From positions 1 through 64,000 of the forward strand of contig MU831838.1 in NCBI GenBank assembly GCA_029204225.1: a stretch of 64,000 bases of DNA. Direction: 5' to 3'. Under the pieces are notes generated by a model. It had not been told where the DNA came from. It saw nothing but the letters and a program-made list of their open reading frames with translations, and made no database searches. Below, one piece after another: positions 51,130 through 62,583 of the stretch; position 1 is the first letter of the stretch, and the number at the start of each line of letters is the position of its first letter. The translations under genes and the position numbers were made by a program. The stretch is from Diphasiastrum complanatum. Lineage: Eukaryota; Streptophyta; Lycopodiopsida; Lycopodiales; Lycopodiaceae.

Positions 51130-52270
51130 TTAGTTGAAGAGTTGAGATATAGGGTTGTTGCAAAAAAATTCAAAACTGGCGCCAAAGAGCTCTCATGTAA
51201 TTAGGTTATCTCTCTACTTTAAGAATATCCCCCCCTAAGGCATCAGTCATGTAATTAAAACCCATCATTGTAATTTCTTTATCAACAAGAACCTAGATAT
51301 GATTCTGTCCTTTTGACTGTTTTGTATTATAAGAGCTATGAGGTTCATGTGTATGACAGCGTTATAATAGAGAATACGTCCCAGTAAAAAGTTCTTCAAC
51401 AATCCGCAATGGTGGATTGAAACTGCAAGATAAAATCACTCCACAATTTCTTATCGAATTGTCAAGTTGTACATTGATCCATATGCCTCCAATAACAAAA
51501 TTAATCAAACCACCTGAACATGACCAAAACGTGTCTAAAAGCTCAGAGGTATGTACTTGTATCAATCTCAAGACTAAAAGACTAGAGAATGCAGCATTTG
51601 CGTATTCAAGGAAGTTCACCAAGCAGGTCATGGGTGATTTAAGCAGTGGTCAGATTAGTCGCAACTTGGATCTACACATATGTCTCCTATAAATAAAACA
51701 TGGAGCGCTTCAAGCACATGGATAAAACACCAAATGCCAAACTTTGTTCTGCTTCTTGGCATAGCAAAACTGCCAAGTTGAACCAGTTGATAACAAGGAA
51801 TGTGTTCAACTGTACTTGATGGTTGGATAACATTGAGTAAAATGGCTTGTGAGAATAATACATCAGAGACCCATTTCATACTCTTACTATTACAAAGCCC
51901 AAAAGAAAGGGCTACAATTGATATGCATCGTAGCTCATCTCCTAAATCAGATGTTCTTGTGGCTTTTTGCATAGTTAAAAGATTAACAAGCTTGTTTAGG
52001 CTGCAAGAAAATTTTCTTTGACTGCATTTACGCCTCAACAGAACATAAATGCAAAGAATAGAATTGATCTCCTTAATAAATGGAGATTCTGGAAAAATCG
52101 ATCTAATAAAACACTAGCATTTATATCAGCTCCTGAAGTTGGGGAGCATGTTTTGCCTTCAATTTGGACTGTCCGGGGACAGTAGCAGTAACACTTCATC
52201 TTTTCTAAGGTTATAGAAAGAAATCAAATGACATCTCCAAGAAGATGTATTGAAACTTGCCATGATACAT
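51130..52270 (-). other. 3' flank of the desaturase gene
   Basis: It contains the expected 3'UTR of the minus-strand desaturase nearest 52270. No polyadenylation site could be fixed. An open frame at 51655-52038 (minus, 127 codons) resembles no known family and lies where UTR sequence is expected. Confidence 0.4.
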
Positions 52271-54623
52271 CTATAGACTTGGATCTCTTTGATAAAACAC
52301 AACATCCCCTTCATCTGCAACAAAATGATCTTCCTGCATACTTTTGAGCAAAGGTTGTAACAAGTGTAAAGGGAAAAGCCCAGATTTTCTTGGTTCTCTG
52401 TAATACTTACCAAGAATAGGCTTCACAGCTTCAGTCTGCAGAAAGAACCAGGCAAGAAAAATAAATAAGGGTGTTAGTTTGATGCAATGAGGAAGTCATC
52501 TAAGAGAAGAACTAGACAAGATGACATGGCTGTGACACACACACATACACCACGCACACAAGCAACTGCACCTACACTCACACTTATCATACTAAAACAT
52601 GCATACAGGCCAGGAACAACCCTATTTTAAACAATATTTTGCAAGCTAGAGAATTTCTTGGACTTCAGCCATGAACAAAATAGAACAAAGCAAAAAGAAA
52701 ACATTTCTTCTTTTGTGAATATTACAAAAATTGTGCTAAAAAGTGACCTCCAAGTTGCCAAATTTTTTTGGTTCTAGTTTGAGGGCCTTCATCAAAAATA
52801 AAACTCCAAGGCAGAATTCAGTAAGAATCTTAGAGGGCACTCACCAACTTCATGAAAAGTCCTAGAACAAACAAAAAACCTGGTAGAGAGTGAGGACACT
52901 TACAGCTTCAATCAGGTGATAATGTGGAATCTGAGGAAATAAATGGTGGACAACATGGGTCCCGATATCATGGTGTATATTGTTGAACAATCCATAGTCG
53001 CGGTCGATTGTGCTCAGTCCCCCTCGCATATAATTCCACTCCTGCATTTGTGAATGATGGTTCTCAAATTAAAAAAGATTCTTCACAGATTATACTTAGA
53101 AGCAGCACTTATGCATCGATCTGATCAATCTAAACTATTATAATATAGCATACAGAATTAAGACTGTTAATGTGCATGACAAACCTACAAAAACCACAGC
53201 ACAAGAAATGGATACAGCCAAAAGAGGAATTTGAACTGTCACAAGAATGTCCATTTTCCTTCAATAACAATACTTGTAGAACAAATATGGACGTAGGTAT
53301 ACCTTGCCTCTATACCAAGGAACCTTTTTCTCATAACCATGATGGTGCAAGTATGTCACAAGGTCCAGCCATATGACATTTATCTGGGATAACATAAGTC
53401 AAACTGTCAAAGATTAGTTTCCAGCAATTTCAACAGAAAAGTCGAAATAAATTCATTAGTTAAAGAAGGAATCGGTCTTCAAATCAGCAAAAAACTGATG
53501 TTTCTGGTTAGCAAACTGAAGGCATGGTCCACTAACCCAGTAAGGCATGAAATAAAGCTTGAACATCCATACTGGCCCTGCTGCAACTGTGAGACCTGCC
53601 AACAGAGCCACCATGGCTCCCCAACAAACAGTAGATGTAATGACATCCTTTCGTTCACTCGGCACAAACAATGGGCTGCCAGGATCATAGTGAGATCCCT
53701 GTTTTCCTGGACTCCTTCCCCACTGCATCAGAATGGTGAATCTCCCATGGGGATCAATAAAGCTTCATATGAACTTTAGCATCCAGTAAAACAAGTTCTC
53801 TAAGTGGTAGAGATTATGGTCATATTCTGCAAACAACTTGGAAACCTACCAAGTAAATTGGATATGCAAGCATAGCCCATGGAAGCTTGAATCGACCAAA
53901 ACGAGCAAGATAATCCATGCTTTTAAACACCTTCTCTGACACCTGATATGAAACAAAAGTGAGCAAAGAATCTTATGTGAACAGAAATTGGCGAGGTAAC
54001 AAGCTACTAAAAAGAGAACAAATGAGCATCAATTGCAATGCAAAGCTTACAGGGTGCCAAGACTCATCATTCTCCACGTGCCCATGGTTTTGATGATGCG
54101 TTCGGTGGCTTATCCTCCTGAAACATGTGGAAAAGAGTTCAGGGCTTCTATGCGTTCAATTTTGACCGTGAAGATGTGGCTAAACCACCTATGCATAGGA
54201 TACTTGTAATTTGATATCTTTGAATGAACAAAAATGTTTGTGGGTTCTAATCAAAAAGACATCTGGATATATGGTGGCATTCTGCTTACCAGCCATGATA
54301 AGGCACAAGGATTGATGAATGTGTAAGATGACCAATGAGACTGTTTATTTTTTTTTTTTGAGAGAAACTTCCATGGCCACTGCAAATATGACAGCCCAAA
54401 GTTATCAAGACCCTGCATCTGAGTGTTCACCATACTTTCAAGTTGCTGACAATTAAGTCTTGATGCAATCAGATAAAGCAAACTCAGAACTAGAATTACT
54501 AAAAGGGAAAGACTTGATCTTAATCTTGCTATCCCAAAAACTTGTCCAAGCGAATCTTGAATCTTCAACAACCTTCATAAATAAGATAAATCTACACTTA
54601 ATAGATAAATTGTTGGCCATATG

Positions 54624-54685
<62 letters not shown>

Positions 54686-55287
54686 CAGTCATGGCCTAGA
54701 ACAAACAGTGCCCAAAACATGGTGCCTTGGACAAGCCAGTACACGGGCCAAAGGAACCAGCTGTTCACATGTGTAGCTGCAGCAGCTAGTCCCAGTACAA
54801 TTGCTACATCTCTGGCAACATAGCTCATGGATTTCCAAGTGTTTTTTTCCCAGCAATGCTTGGGGATGGCCGCCCTAATGTCTGCCAAAGTAAAGGGAGG
54901 CAGAGCTGATGCATCGAAGTCTTCATCTTGCTCCATCTCTGGAGCAGGGGAGGGCTTGAGTGGCGTAGCAACCCTAGCTACACACTTTAATCTTCTCGGG
55001 TTTGCGTTTAGTTTCTGATAAAAAGTGATAGCCTGAGAATGGTATAGCCTTAATTCCTGAGGGCACAAATGGTGGAATGGTTTGGAATCCTGCTTGTGAG
55101 TCAAACCAATGCTTGTGCTGCTAGAAAGGCGAGCGAAACAGGAAGATCTTCCTGGTGAGTTTCTAGATAGAATGGAATGGGGTGAAAATCGAGCTTGAAA
55201 GCTTTCTGTTGCACCATTTGATGGAAGAATAGTTGTTGTCATAACCAAAGCTTGCCTCCCAGCTTCCAAAGCTGTGTATGCCACCAT
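52271..55287 (-). CDS. FAD7/FAD8-like: Plastid-type omega-3 fatty acid desaturase (eight exons)
   Basis: This is a membrane di-iron enzyme that converts linoleoyl (18:2) to linolenoyl (18:3) groups on plastid glycerolipids. Exons, 5' to 3' on the minus strand, are 55287-54686, 54379-54290, 54117-54051, 53942-53850, 53722-53537, 53383-53303, 53041-52904 and 52435-52271. All are GT-AG with consistent phase, giving 473 residues (Arabidopsis FAD7 about 446). The three histidine boxes are HDCGH (199-203, split by intron 1), HRTHH (235-239) and HVVHH (402-406). [20 protein letters not shown] and [15 protein letters not shown] are hallmarks of omega-3 rather than omega-6 enzymes. The first about 100 residues are Ser/Thr/Arg-rich with few acids, fitting a chloroplast transit peptide; there is no C-terminal ER-retention-like KK signal. 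Exon 2 carries a run of 12 A's in frame (QKKKI). All exons are open, so it looks functional. Confidence 0.95.
54626..54682. repeat. (CT)n microsatellite, about 57 bp, touching the intron 1 donor of the desaturase gene
   Basis: On the transcribed strand the donor reads TG|GTAAGAGAGAGA..., so the GA run begins inside the splice-site consensus, two to three bases past GTAA. Confidence 0.98.
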
Positions 55288-55900
55288 GTTTGGCTGAAGA
55301 TTGATCTATCTGCTCAACCCAACATCCAAAAACAGATTTAGATGATATCGAACAGTCTCATAAGCCAAAATAAGAAACCTGAATGCTTCCCAGATGGCAG
55401 AAAACAGGCCAAAGCAGCAAAAACAGGTCACAGAACCTAAAATCTGCCTTTCGCTCCCCTTTCAGCCTCCAACTCTGCTACTTGAGATCAACCGCAGATC
55501 CGCAAGGATAAATGTCGCAATGGCAATAAGCTCTTAGATTACCAGATCCTCCAGTCCTCCTCTAATTTTGCTGGCAGAAAAGGCAAAGGCTGCAGAATGT
55601 ACTCTGACAAAGAACCAGTAAACGACTCAACAAGGTGAAACCCACCTCTAGCGGGCCGAATAGATCGTACTCCACTCCAAAGATCGGAGCTTTCTCTCTG
55701 CGCTCCTCCTCGCGCCCGAGGAAAAAGAGACCCTCCTTCCTCTCACTTAGCAGAGGAAGAAGCAAAAGGGAGTGAGGAAAATGAGATATTTCCACAAAGT
55801 CGTTCCACTTTTCCTTTCCTTTTTATTTTTATTTAATTTTTAATTTTTTAAATTTATTTATGTATTTACTTTGAATTTATTTTTTATTTTTTCTCTTAAA
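55288..55900 (-). promoter_or_regulatory. Leader and promoter region of the desaturase gene
   Basis: On the minus strand a TA-rich tract at 55880-55815 (with AATAAAAAGG) is followed by a purine- and pyrimidine-rich leader. A possible donor (GATCTG|GTAATC, about 55548) and acceptor (GAGCAG, about 55308) would make a 5'UTR intron ending about 20 bases before the ATG. This is inferred from sequence signals only. Confidence 0.35.
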
Positions 55901-56318
55901 GTTTTGAGACACCAATTGGAATGCTAAACTGGCTTGTCACAATGAATACCACACAACAAACTCGATATCCACCAAGAATACTTTACTTTCCTGTGTTCAT
56001 ATAAGCCAAACCCCACTAGTGGTGGTGGTTCACGGTGATTTTCAAGTTACATCGTGTTGTCGTGGCTTTTCAAACAACCCCCAAAGTCACCCATAAGATG
56101 ATTTTGATTCCATTACGTAAAAATTTAGTGATAATTATGCTTATTCTCTTACCCAAATTGATCTAAAGGCAAGCTAAAACTCAATGATAAGTATGCTTAC
56201 TCTTTTACCCAAATTGATCTAAAGACAAGCTAAAACTTTACTTAAGCGATATTAACATGTTCAGTTCAAGCATTCAAGGCAACATTGTCTACAATCAATC
56301 CAAATGGTCAAAATGTGT

Positions 56319-56343
56319 TGTGTGTGTGTGTGTGTGTGTGTGT
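56319..56343. repeat. (GT)n microsatellite, about 25 bp
   Basis: A short uninterrupted TG run in intergenic DNA. Confidence 0.9.
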
Positions 56344-56785
56344 TTGAGAATACACACAATTTTTTTTGGTGTTGTTTAATCAATTACCATTTTCTACTAT
56401 GCTCACTTTTTTATGTATTTATGTTAATGTCGTGACACTAATTTAAGGCCATTGGATGAGAGGTGCAACCATCTTCAATTACCTTATGTTTATGGTTGTG
56501 AGAGTTCCTATGAAAGAATTAGTTTGCTTGTTGTAAGAAAATGTTTGCCCTCATGGTACCTTTGATTGTTTATTATGTTATTTGAGAAGTATTCATAAAA
56601 TCTAGAAAATGCTTTTGTTATTAATACTTAAATATCTCATGTTGAAATGTTGTTTAATTGTGAGTTGTTAAATGAATGGATATATTAATTATGGTTTTAG
56701 AGTTCACGATTCTGGAAATTTTATGTATTTAATCTTAGTGAGAATTATTGTTTGATGAATTTATCAAAATAATAATATCTGATCT

Positions 56786-56895
56786 AGCCATGTGTGGTGC
56801 GGTGGTAGAGGGTTCTTGGTGTCGGAATGACCGCCCAAGTTCAAACCCTACTTACACGTGGGTGGTTTCTAAGGAAATTTCAAAAAAAAAACTAT
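56786..56895 (+). mobile_element. Candidate tRNA-derived SINE
   Basis: It has a box A-like TGTGGTGCGGTGG at 56793 followed by TAGAGGG. A box B-like AGTTCAAACCC lies at 56838, about 33 bases later, as in pol III tRNA promoters, and an A-run at 56880-56890 forms a tail. It does not fold as a complete tRNA and I see no clear target-site duplication. It is unrelated in its body to the SINE at 60314. Confidence 0.5.
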
Positions 56896-56899
56896 TTGA

Positions 56900-59060
56900 T
56901 AGATAAAAAATGGATGTATGGAGGACAACATGAATGACAATGTACATCAAATGAAGATGACAATCTCTTTCAAAATATTTGACATCTACAACTAATTGAG
57001 ATGATTGTCTTGAAGTATGATTGTCATCGAGTGACAACACATAAAGATAAAAGAGTGTAAGAGTACTTGTTTGTTCACCTTCTTCAAGTATAAAGCATAT
57101 AGGTCATGGCGTCAAATGTATAAGCATCAGATGTATATGGCTTTTCACCATCTTTATGAGCCTAAATTATATTTTGTAAACCCAAATTCTCATCTTCCGT
57201 GAATGTATCTTTATATTCTAAAATGCAGCTAACTAAAATGGGTCTTGAAAGTGATTTTCTAGGTTTTTGAGCCCCCAATATGATTATCTTTGTGTGGTGC
57301 ATGATGGAATTAAAAAAAAAATTAAAATAATTAAGCAATATAAGGCCTAGGCACACGCTACATTTTCTTTATCATAAAATCTCACAAAACGCACAAAAAG
57401 GCTATTCACAAATTGTCAAAATTCCTTTGCAGCCTAAGAACCATATTCTGACTTTAAAATTTAGTATTTTGTAGTCGTTTAGAGAGTGAAGCTAACACTT
57501 GGGCTTTTTCTTTTAGGACGTATGTTAGATCTTCATGAATATTAATCAATGTAAGCGCCTCCTATGCTAGGTAGCATGGTAACAAAATTTGAACATCTTT
57601 TTTTTATTTACATATTGGTAAAGCTAATGCCAATTGCGAAAAAAAAGAAAAAACGATTACACTAAATATAGTGATACTTGCCTGACATATCACGAATATA
57701 TGGAGATAGGTTCAATAAGCACATGTCTACAACATGTTCAATGCACATGGAATTACTTGATGTATATCTTTAAGATGCCTTGAGCTTGAGACATCCACAC
57801 TTCATATTATACATGACATGAATTTTTTATTGTTATGTTACCTAATAGCAAATAAAAGAAGTGAGATATACATCAATTGAGTTGTAGATACATGTTTTAC
57901 AAAACCCACATATCAAATTGAGAATTTGACGTGTCCAATCACAATTCATAGTGCCTAAGAGGACATGCATACATCATGTGGTCCCTAGAAATGAATTCCA
58001 CAAAATTCACATGTTAAATGAATTAGTTGATGTGTCCAAATTCATGTTCATTTTTGTAATGATTAAAATACTTTGTATGTTAGCCACCTTCACTAGTCAT
58101 GACAAGTTTTACATATGTTCAAGATTCAATAATGCAAAAACCATACAAGAAAAGACAAATAAATAACATGGCTACTCTATGTTGGAATTTAAAAGACCTT
58201 TGAAGCCGTTTTCCTCATATCTTCCATGGGGCTAAAATGGAAATGATCAAATAAGCCATTTAAAAGATGCTATTGTTGTTTTGTTGACTATGTATGCAAA
58301 TGTGAGTGTATCTTCACATGATTGAAATTTTGATAATGCTTTGTTTGTTATCTTGCCATCATGGTGGCTAAGACTATTGACTATCAATAGATACAACCAT
58401 TTCCAAGCATTTGAAAATAATTACAATGGGTGACTATTGACTATGACCATGTATGCACAGTCTTTGACAAAATTTGATAATCTTCACAATGGGTCCCTAT
58501 TGACAATGACCATATACAACCATTAACAAACAATTGTGAATGTACCAAAGCCAACAACCACATTCTATAAAGAGGGGACAAGCCAACAACCACTTATTTG
58601 GAGCCTAAACTTTTGGATGTACCAAGATGGGCTCTCTACTCCCTTAAGTCTCTGGGGAGCTCTTGTGAAATGCATTTACATAAGCATTTGAGCTATCTTT
58701 TGCATGCATTTGGCTTGATCTTTGCTAAGATGCAAATGCAAAGCACAATAAAAATAGACACTTTTTTTTAGTTTTGGTGGGATGAAATACTTATTGGTCT
58801 ATATAGTAGATAGTTTTTGAATTGCTAATTAATAGTATTCTTTGGAAAATTTTATGCATTAATATTCTCTTTAGGAATTTTTGGAGTGATTAAGAATAGA
58901 ATATAAGTGGAATAAAGTCATTAGAGATGGAATACATCAAAACAATCTTGGTTTTAGAAGTTCTGGCCTACAAGCCCAACAACAAATTGACACCATTTTC
59001 TAGACTACCAAATCTTTGTGCATCAACACATCCATGAATCAAAAGAAAAAGATCAATGGT
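56900..59060. other. Gene-free AT-rich DNA
   Basis: No coding or RNA gene was recognised. At 58400-58510 a short repeat, CACAATGGGT-(G/C)-CTATTGAC, recurs twice. Confidence 0.4.
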
Positions 59061-59067
59061 TGGCACA

Positions 59068-59429
<362 letters not shown>

Positions 59430-60082
59430 GTAACTCTTGGAGATTCATAGATTTTTACTTCAGTTACCTCATCGTTGAACATTTAGAAGGTGCATGGAGA
59501 TTGGAAGATTTGGATTGCAGTAATATCCACTTTAATTAAACTTAATCAGCTACACCGTATTACTGAACACGAACATAATTATTAAGCATCTTTTTGGAGA
59601 TGTGGGTTGAATAATAGTGCTCAAACAAATGTTGGCTCAAAAGAATTCGGGCTGCTCCCTCTAGACAACATCTAGGAGTGTGGGGGTGGATCAAGAGTCG
59701 GGGTTGATTTGGATCAAAGCCAAAATGCACATCAACCACTATCTTCTTAAAAAAGCGGAAAGAATGGTAATCTATGGAACAGATATCTGGACAGCCATTA
59801 AGAAGAATCATCTCTAAAATCTAATGGGTGTTAGGGTGAAGGAACTATTTTCTTTCCATTCCTCTTCTAAGTAGGCCATATATATTTAAACTTTCTATAG
59901 ACCGCATGAATTCTTCATGTTGAGCATTCACAAGGTGCGTGATGTCAAAACAGATAGCATTATCGTTAAATTTTTTTATTTTAACAGTAAATTTTGCTGT
60001 ATAGACTGGGTAAATGCTTGTTACTCACTGGTGTTCCTAACAAAAGATAAGCTTGTGGTTGTTAGAGATCCCTATGGCTTCA
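59430..60082. other. Gene-free DNA
   Basis: Nothing was recognised in this stretch. It separates the compound satellite from the LTR that opens at 60083. Confidence 0.4.
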
Positions 60083-61326
60083 TGTTATGTCCATGACCAG
60101 TACATATAGGATACAGTTGTTATCAGATTCTAGGGGATCCCCAGATGCCGAGCCAAGCTGAAGACACAGATTATCTCTCACCCATGACCAAGGAGGTCTC
60201 AGAAGGAGGAGAGCAGAGGAAGCTGAGAGCCGAGCATGAGAGTCGAGGATTACTAGCTAGGGTGACAGTTATTATTCATGTGAGCCTACATGGTGAATCC
60301 CAGAGAAGGAATGCTTCTTGGTTTCCAAGGGGAGGCTCGAACTTGAGACCAAAGAAACTTTGGATGTCAAAATAACCAATTGAGCCAACACCCTTGAGAA
60401 GGAATGACCATGTAGGAGCTAGTAACATTTCCTAGGCATTGTAAATAAGCGTAGACCCCCTTAAATAATTTAGAGTGAGCCACCTTTTGATGGTGACCTC
60501 TAGTGGAAGGGCAAATTCCACTTGTATTTTCCAAATTAGTGGAATTGCCACTTGGGCTCCACATTAGCAGCCTTCTTGCTTATTTAAGCCCCCCCCTCTC
60601 TTGTAAGGGAGCTTTGATTGTATTGTCAATTGCTCGAGTGAATAAAGAAGATCTTTCACGAGTTCTTGATGATTGTAAAGCTCCTTGTTCATGGCAATCT
60701 TCCTGAGTGAAATTCCTATGAGCATGTTTAGATTTCCTTTTGTGTTTGTGGATTAATTAGATTTCTTGCTTACTCTCTTGCTGGTGGAAAGTAGATGTGG
60801 ATTAACTTTCTTGTTTTTTGATTTTGTGGTTTCAGCATGCAGGTAAACTATAGAGGCTGAGATTGTGGATCTGATCTGCATACCTTCTAACAATCCTGTC
60901 CTTTATTGTTCTTGGGCATTCCAAGCATCAAGAAATGGGTGTTTCTTGATTCTTGGGCTGCTAGAATGCTGTTAAAATGCTAGTTTTCTTGTTTTTTGTT
61001 TCTTGCTGAGTAGCTTAATCTTGTCATTGCTTTGTTCCCTGATTTGGTAGATAGATTGTAGATTTGCTCCCTGATTCAGAACGTTGATCTATACTGAGCT
61101 AGGACTGGTTGCATGGCTTGTATAAGAATGTAGCTGAGTAACGTATCCGTCTCTCCCCACTGACAGTCTGGGAATACACATTGTAATCTAAGAAACACTT
61201 ATGCTTGGAAACCGTTCTAACAAGAAGACCAAACCGTAAAGAACTGTAACCAACGAAAGTAATAAAAAGAAGAAGAACGAACGATAAAAGAACCATGTTC
61301 ACACATTCAATGAGAATCTGTGAACA
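60083..61326 (+). repeat. 5' LTR (about 1.24 kb) of a Gypsy-like, probably non-autonomous LTR element
   Basis: It opens TGTTATGTCC and ends GTGAACA, followed after two T's by a primer-binding site. Inside, TATTTAAGCCC at about 60587 (TATA) and AATAAAG at about 60645 (polyadenylation signal) sit at the spacing expected for U3/R/U5. It contains a SINE insertion. The opening 20 bases recur at 62584 after the internal region, consistent with a 3' LTR, but the match fades soon after. Confidence 0.6.
60314..60395 (-). mobile_element. tRNA-derived SINE (82 bp) with 11-bp target-site duplication
   Basis: It is flanked by perfect copies of GAGAAGGAATG at 60303-60313 and 60396-60406. On the minus strand it has box A TGGCTCAATTGG and box B AGTTCGAGCC about 35 bases later, then CCTTGGAAACCAAGAAG at the 3' end. 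It shares its 3' about 60 bases with the insert at 14847-14910. The body is hardly longer than a tRNA, but the ends do not form an acceptor stem that I can see. Confidence 0.8.
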
Positions 61327-61328
61327 TT

Positions 61329-61341
61329 TGGCGCCATTTCC
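61329..61341 (+). other. Gypsy-type primer-binding site
   Basis: TGGCGCCATTTCC lies two bases after the LTR end. It resembles the TGGCGCCGTTGCC-type primer sites of plant Ty3/gypsy (Tat/Athila-like) elements and differs from the Copia sites in this window. Confidence 0.7.
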
Positions 61342-62583
61342 ATAGCTACACAGACACTAAACTAAGCTGAACCTTTCCGATCTCTGCTGCAAAACCATCG
61401 CTCTGAAGTCTCCCACACGTATCATTAGCGAACTTGTCACTTTCATCTCGATCGACGCACAACTCCATTCTCGACCGAGGCTTCACGATCCTTTCCTAGC
61501 TGAGCTCCACGACTCACGTCTGGACCGGACAAAACCTTGTTTCATTCACCTATTGAAACTACACAATCACTCTCGACTGAACCACTACTTGCAATATCAT
61601 GTCAAGTCCTGAGTTAAATTTCAACCGATGCTCATCGATCAAATCTCACCCGAGCCTTTACGTTGAAATCTCAACCGGAGCATCTATTGAAATCTCAACC
61701 ATAGCCCCTTTGAAATCTCCACCGGAGCCCCTTTGAAATCTCGACCGGAGCCCCTTTGAAATCTCAACCAGAGCCTCTTTGTTAAATTTCAACCGAAGCA
61801 CTTGCTCAATTCTCAACCGGAGCCCATCGCTCACATCTCAACCAAAGCACTTGCCCAATTCTCAATCGGAGCCCATCGCTCCCATCTCAACCAAAGCACT
61901 TGCTCAATTCTCAACCGGAGCCCATCGCTCCCATCTCAACCGGAGCCCATCGCTCTTTTCTCAACTGGAGCCCATCGCTCTCATCTCAACCGAAGCCCAT
62001 CGCTCAATTCTCAACCGGAGCGCTCATTCAAATATCAACCGAAGAGACTGTATCAAATCTCAACCGAAGAGACTCTATCAAATCTCGACCGACGGGTTTT
62101 TGATCAAATCTCGACCGACGGGTTTTCGATCAAATCTCGACCGAAGGTTCTAGGTCCAATCTCGACCAAAGGGGTTCCTCACCATCTCAACCAGACCAAA
62201 TCCACGCCAGACCACAGAACTTTCAAACGACGATCAGAACTGACGCGTACAACAGACATCAAATCCGACAGCTTGAATCGACGATCTATATCCGACGTTT
62301 TTCGGAGTTATATCTGACGATCCACATGAGCCGCCAGCGGCACCACTATAAACCGTAGCAACTGCAACGAGCCTCCAACTATCGTATTCACCCGCATTCA
62401 ACCGCAAATAGATTGCACCCCAACTGCATTCGCCCTTGAACCATAGTGCCCGCATTCAACCACAAACAGATCACATTCCAACCGCATCCACTGTTGAACC
62501 GTAGCATCCACATTCAACCGCAAACAGACCGCACCCCAACTGCACTCGCCCTTGAATCGCAATAGACCACATTCAACCGCACC
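61342..62583 (+). repeat. Minisatellite interior of the LTR element
   Basis: From about 61610 to 62170 a degenerate unit of about 20-26 bp (TCTCAACCGGAGCCC-TCGC and variants CGACCGACGGG, CAACCGAAGAG) repeats more than twenty times. A second array at 62386-62583 has a period of about 60 bp built on CATTCAACCGCA-ACAGA. No gag or pol motif is present. Long open frames over it (Asn-Arg-Ser-Pro polymers) follow from the repeat, not from a protein family. Confidence 0.75.

Noticed and set aside
51655-52038. 127-codon minus-strand frame downstream of the desaturase
   Set aside because: It lies in the expected 3'UTR or just beyond, has no known domain, and has no sign of codon bias.
56786-56870. Possible tRNA gene with box A and box B
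   Set aside because: The acceptor arm does not pair and an A-tail follows, so a SINE is the better explanation.
61610-62170. Regularly spaced short repeats reminiscent of a CRISPR array
   Set aside because: Units are degenerate, of unequal length and contiguous, with no unique spacers, and the DNA is from a plant nucleus. It is a minisatellite.
61802-62317. 171-codon frame rich in Asn, Arg, Ser and Pro
   Set aside because: Two or three frames are open over the same array, which is a property of the repeat unit and not evidence of a protein.
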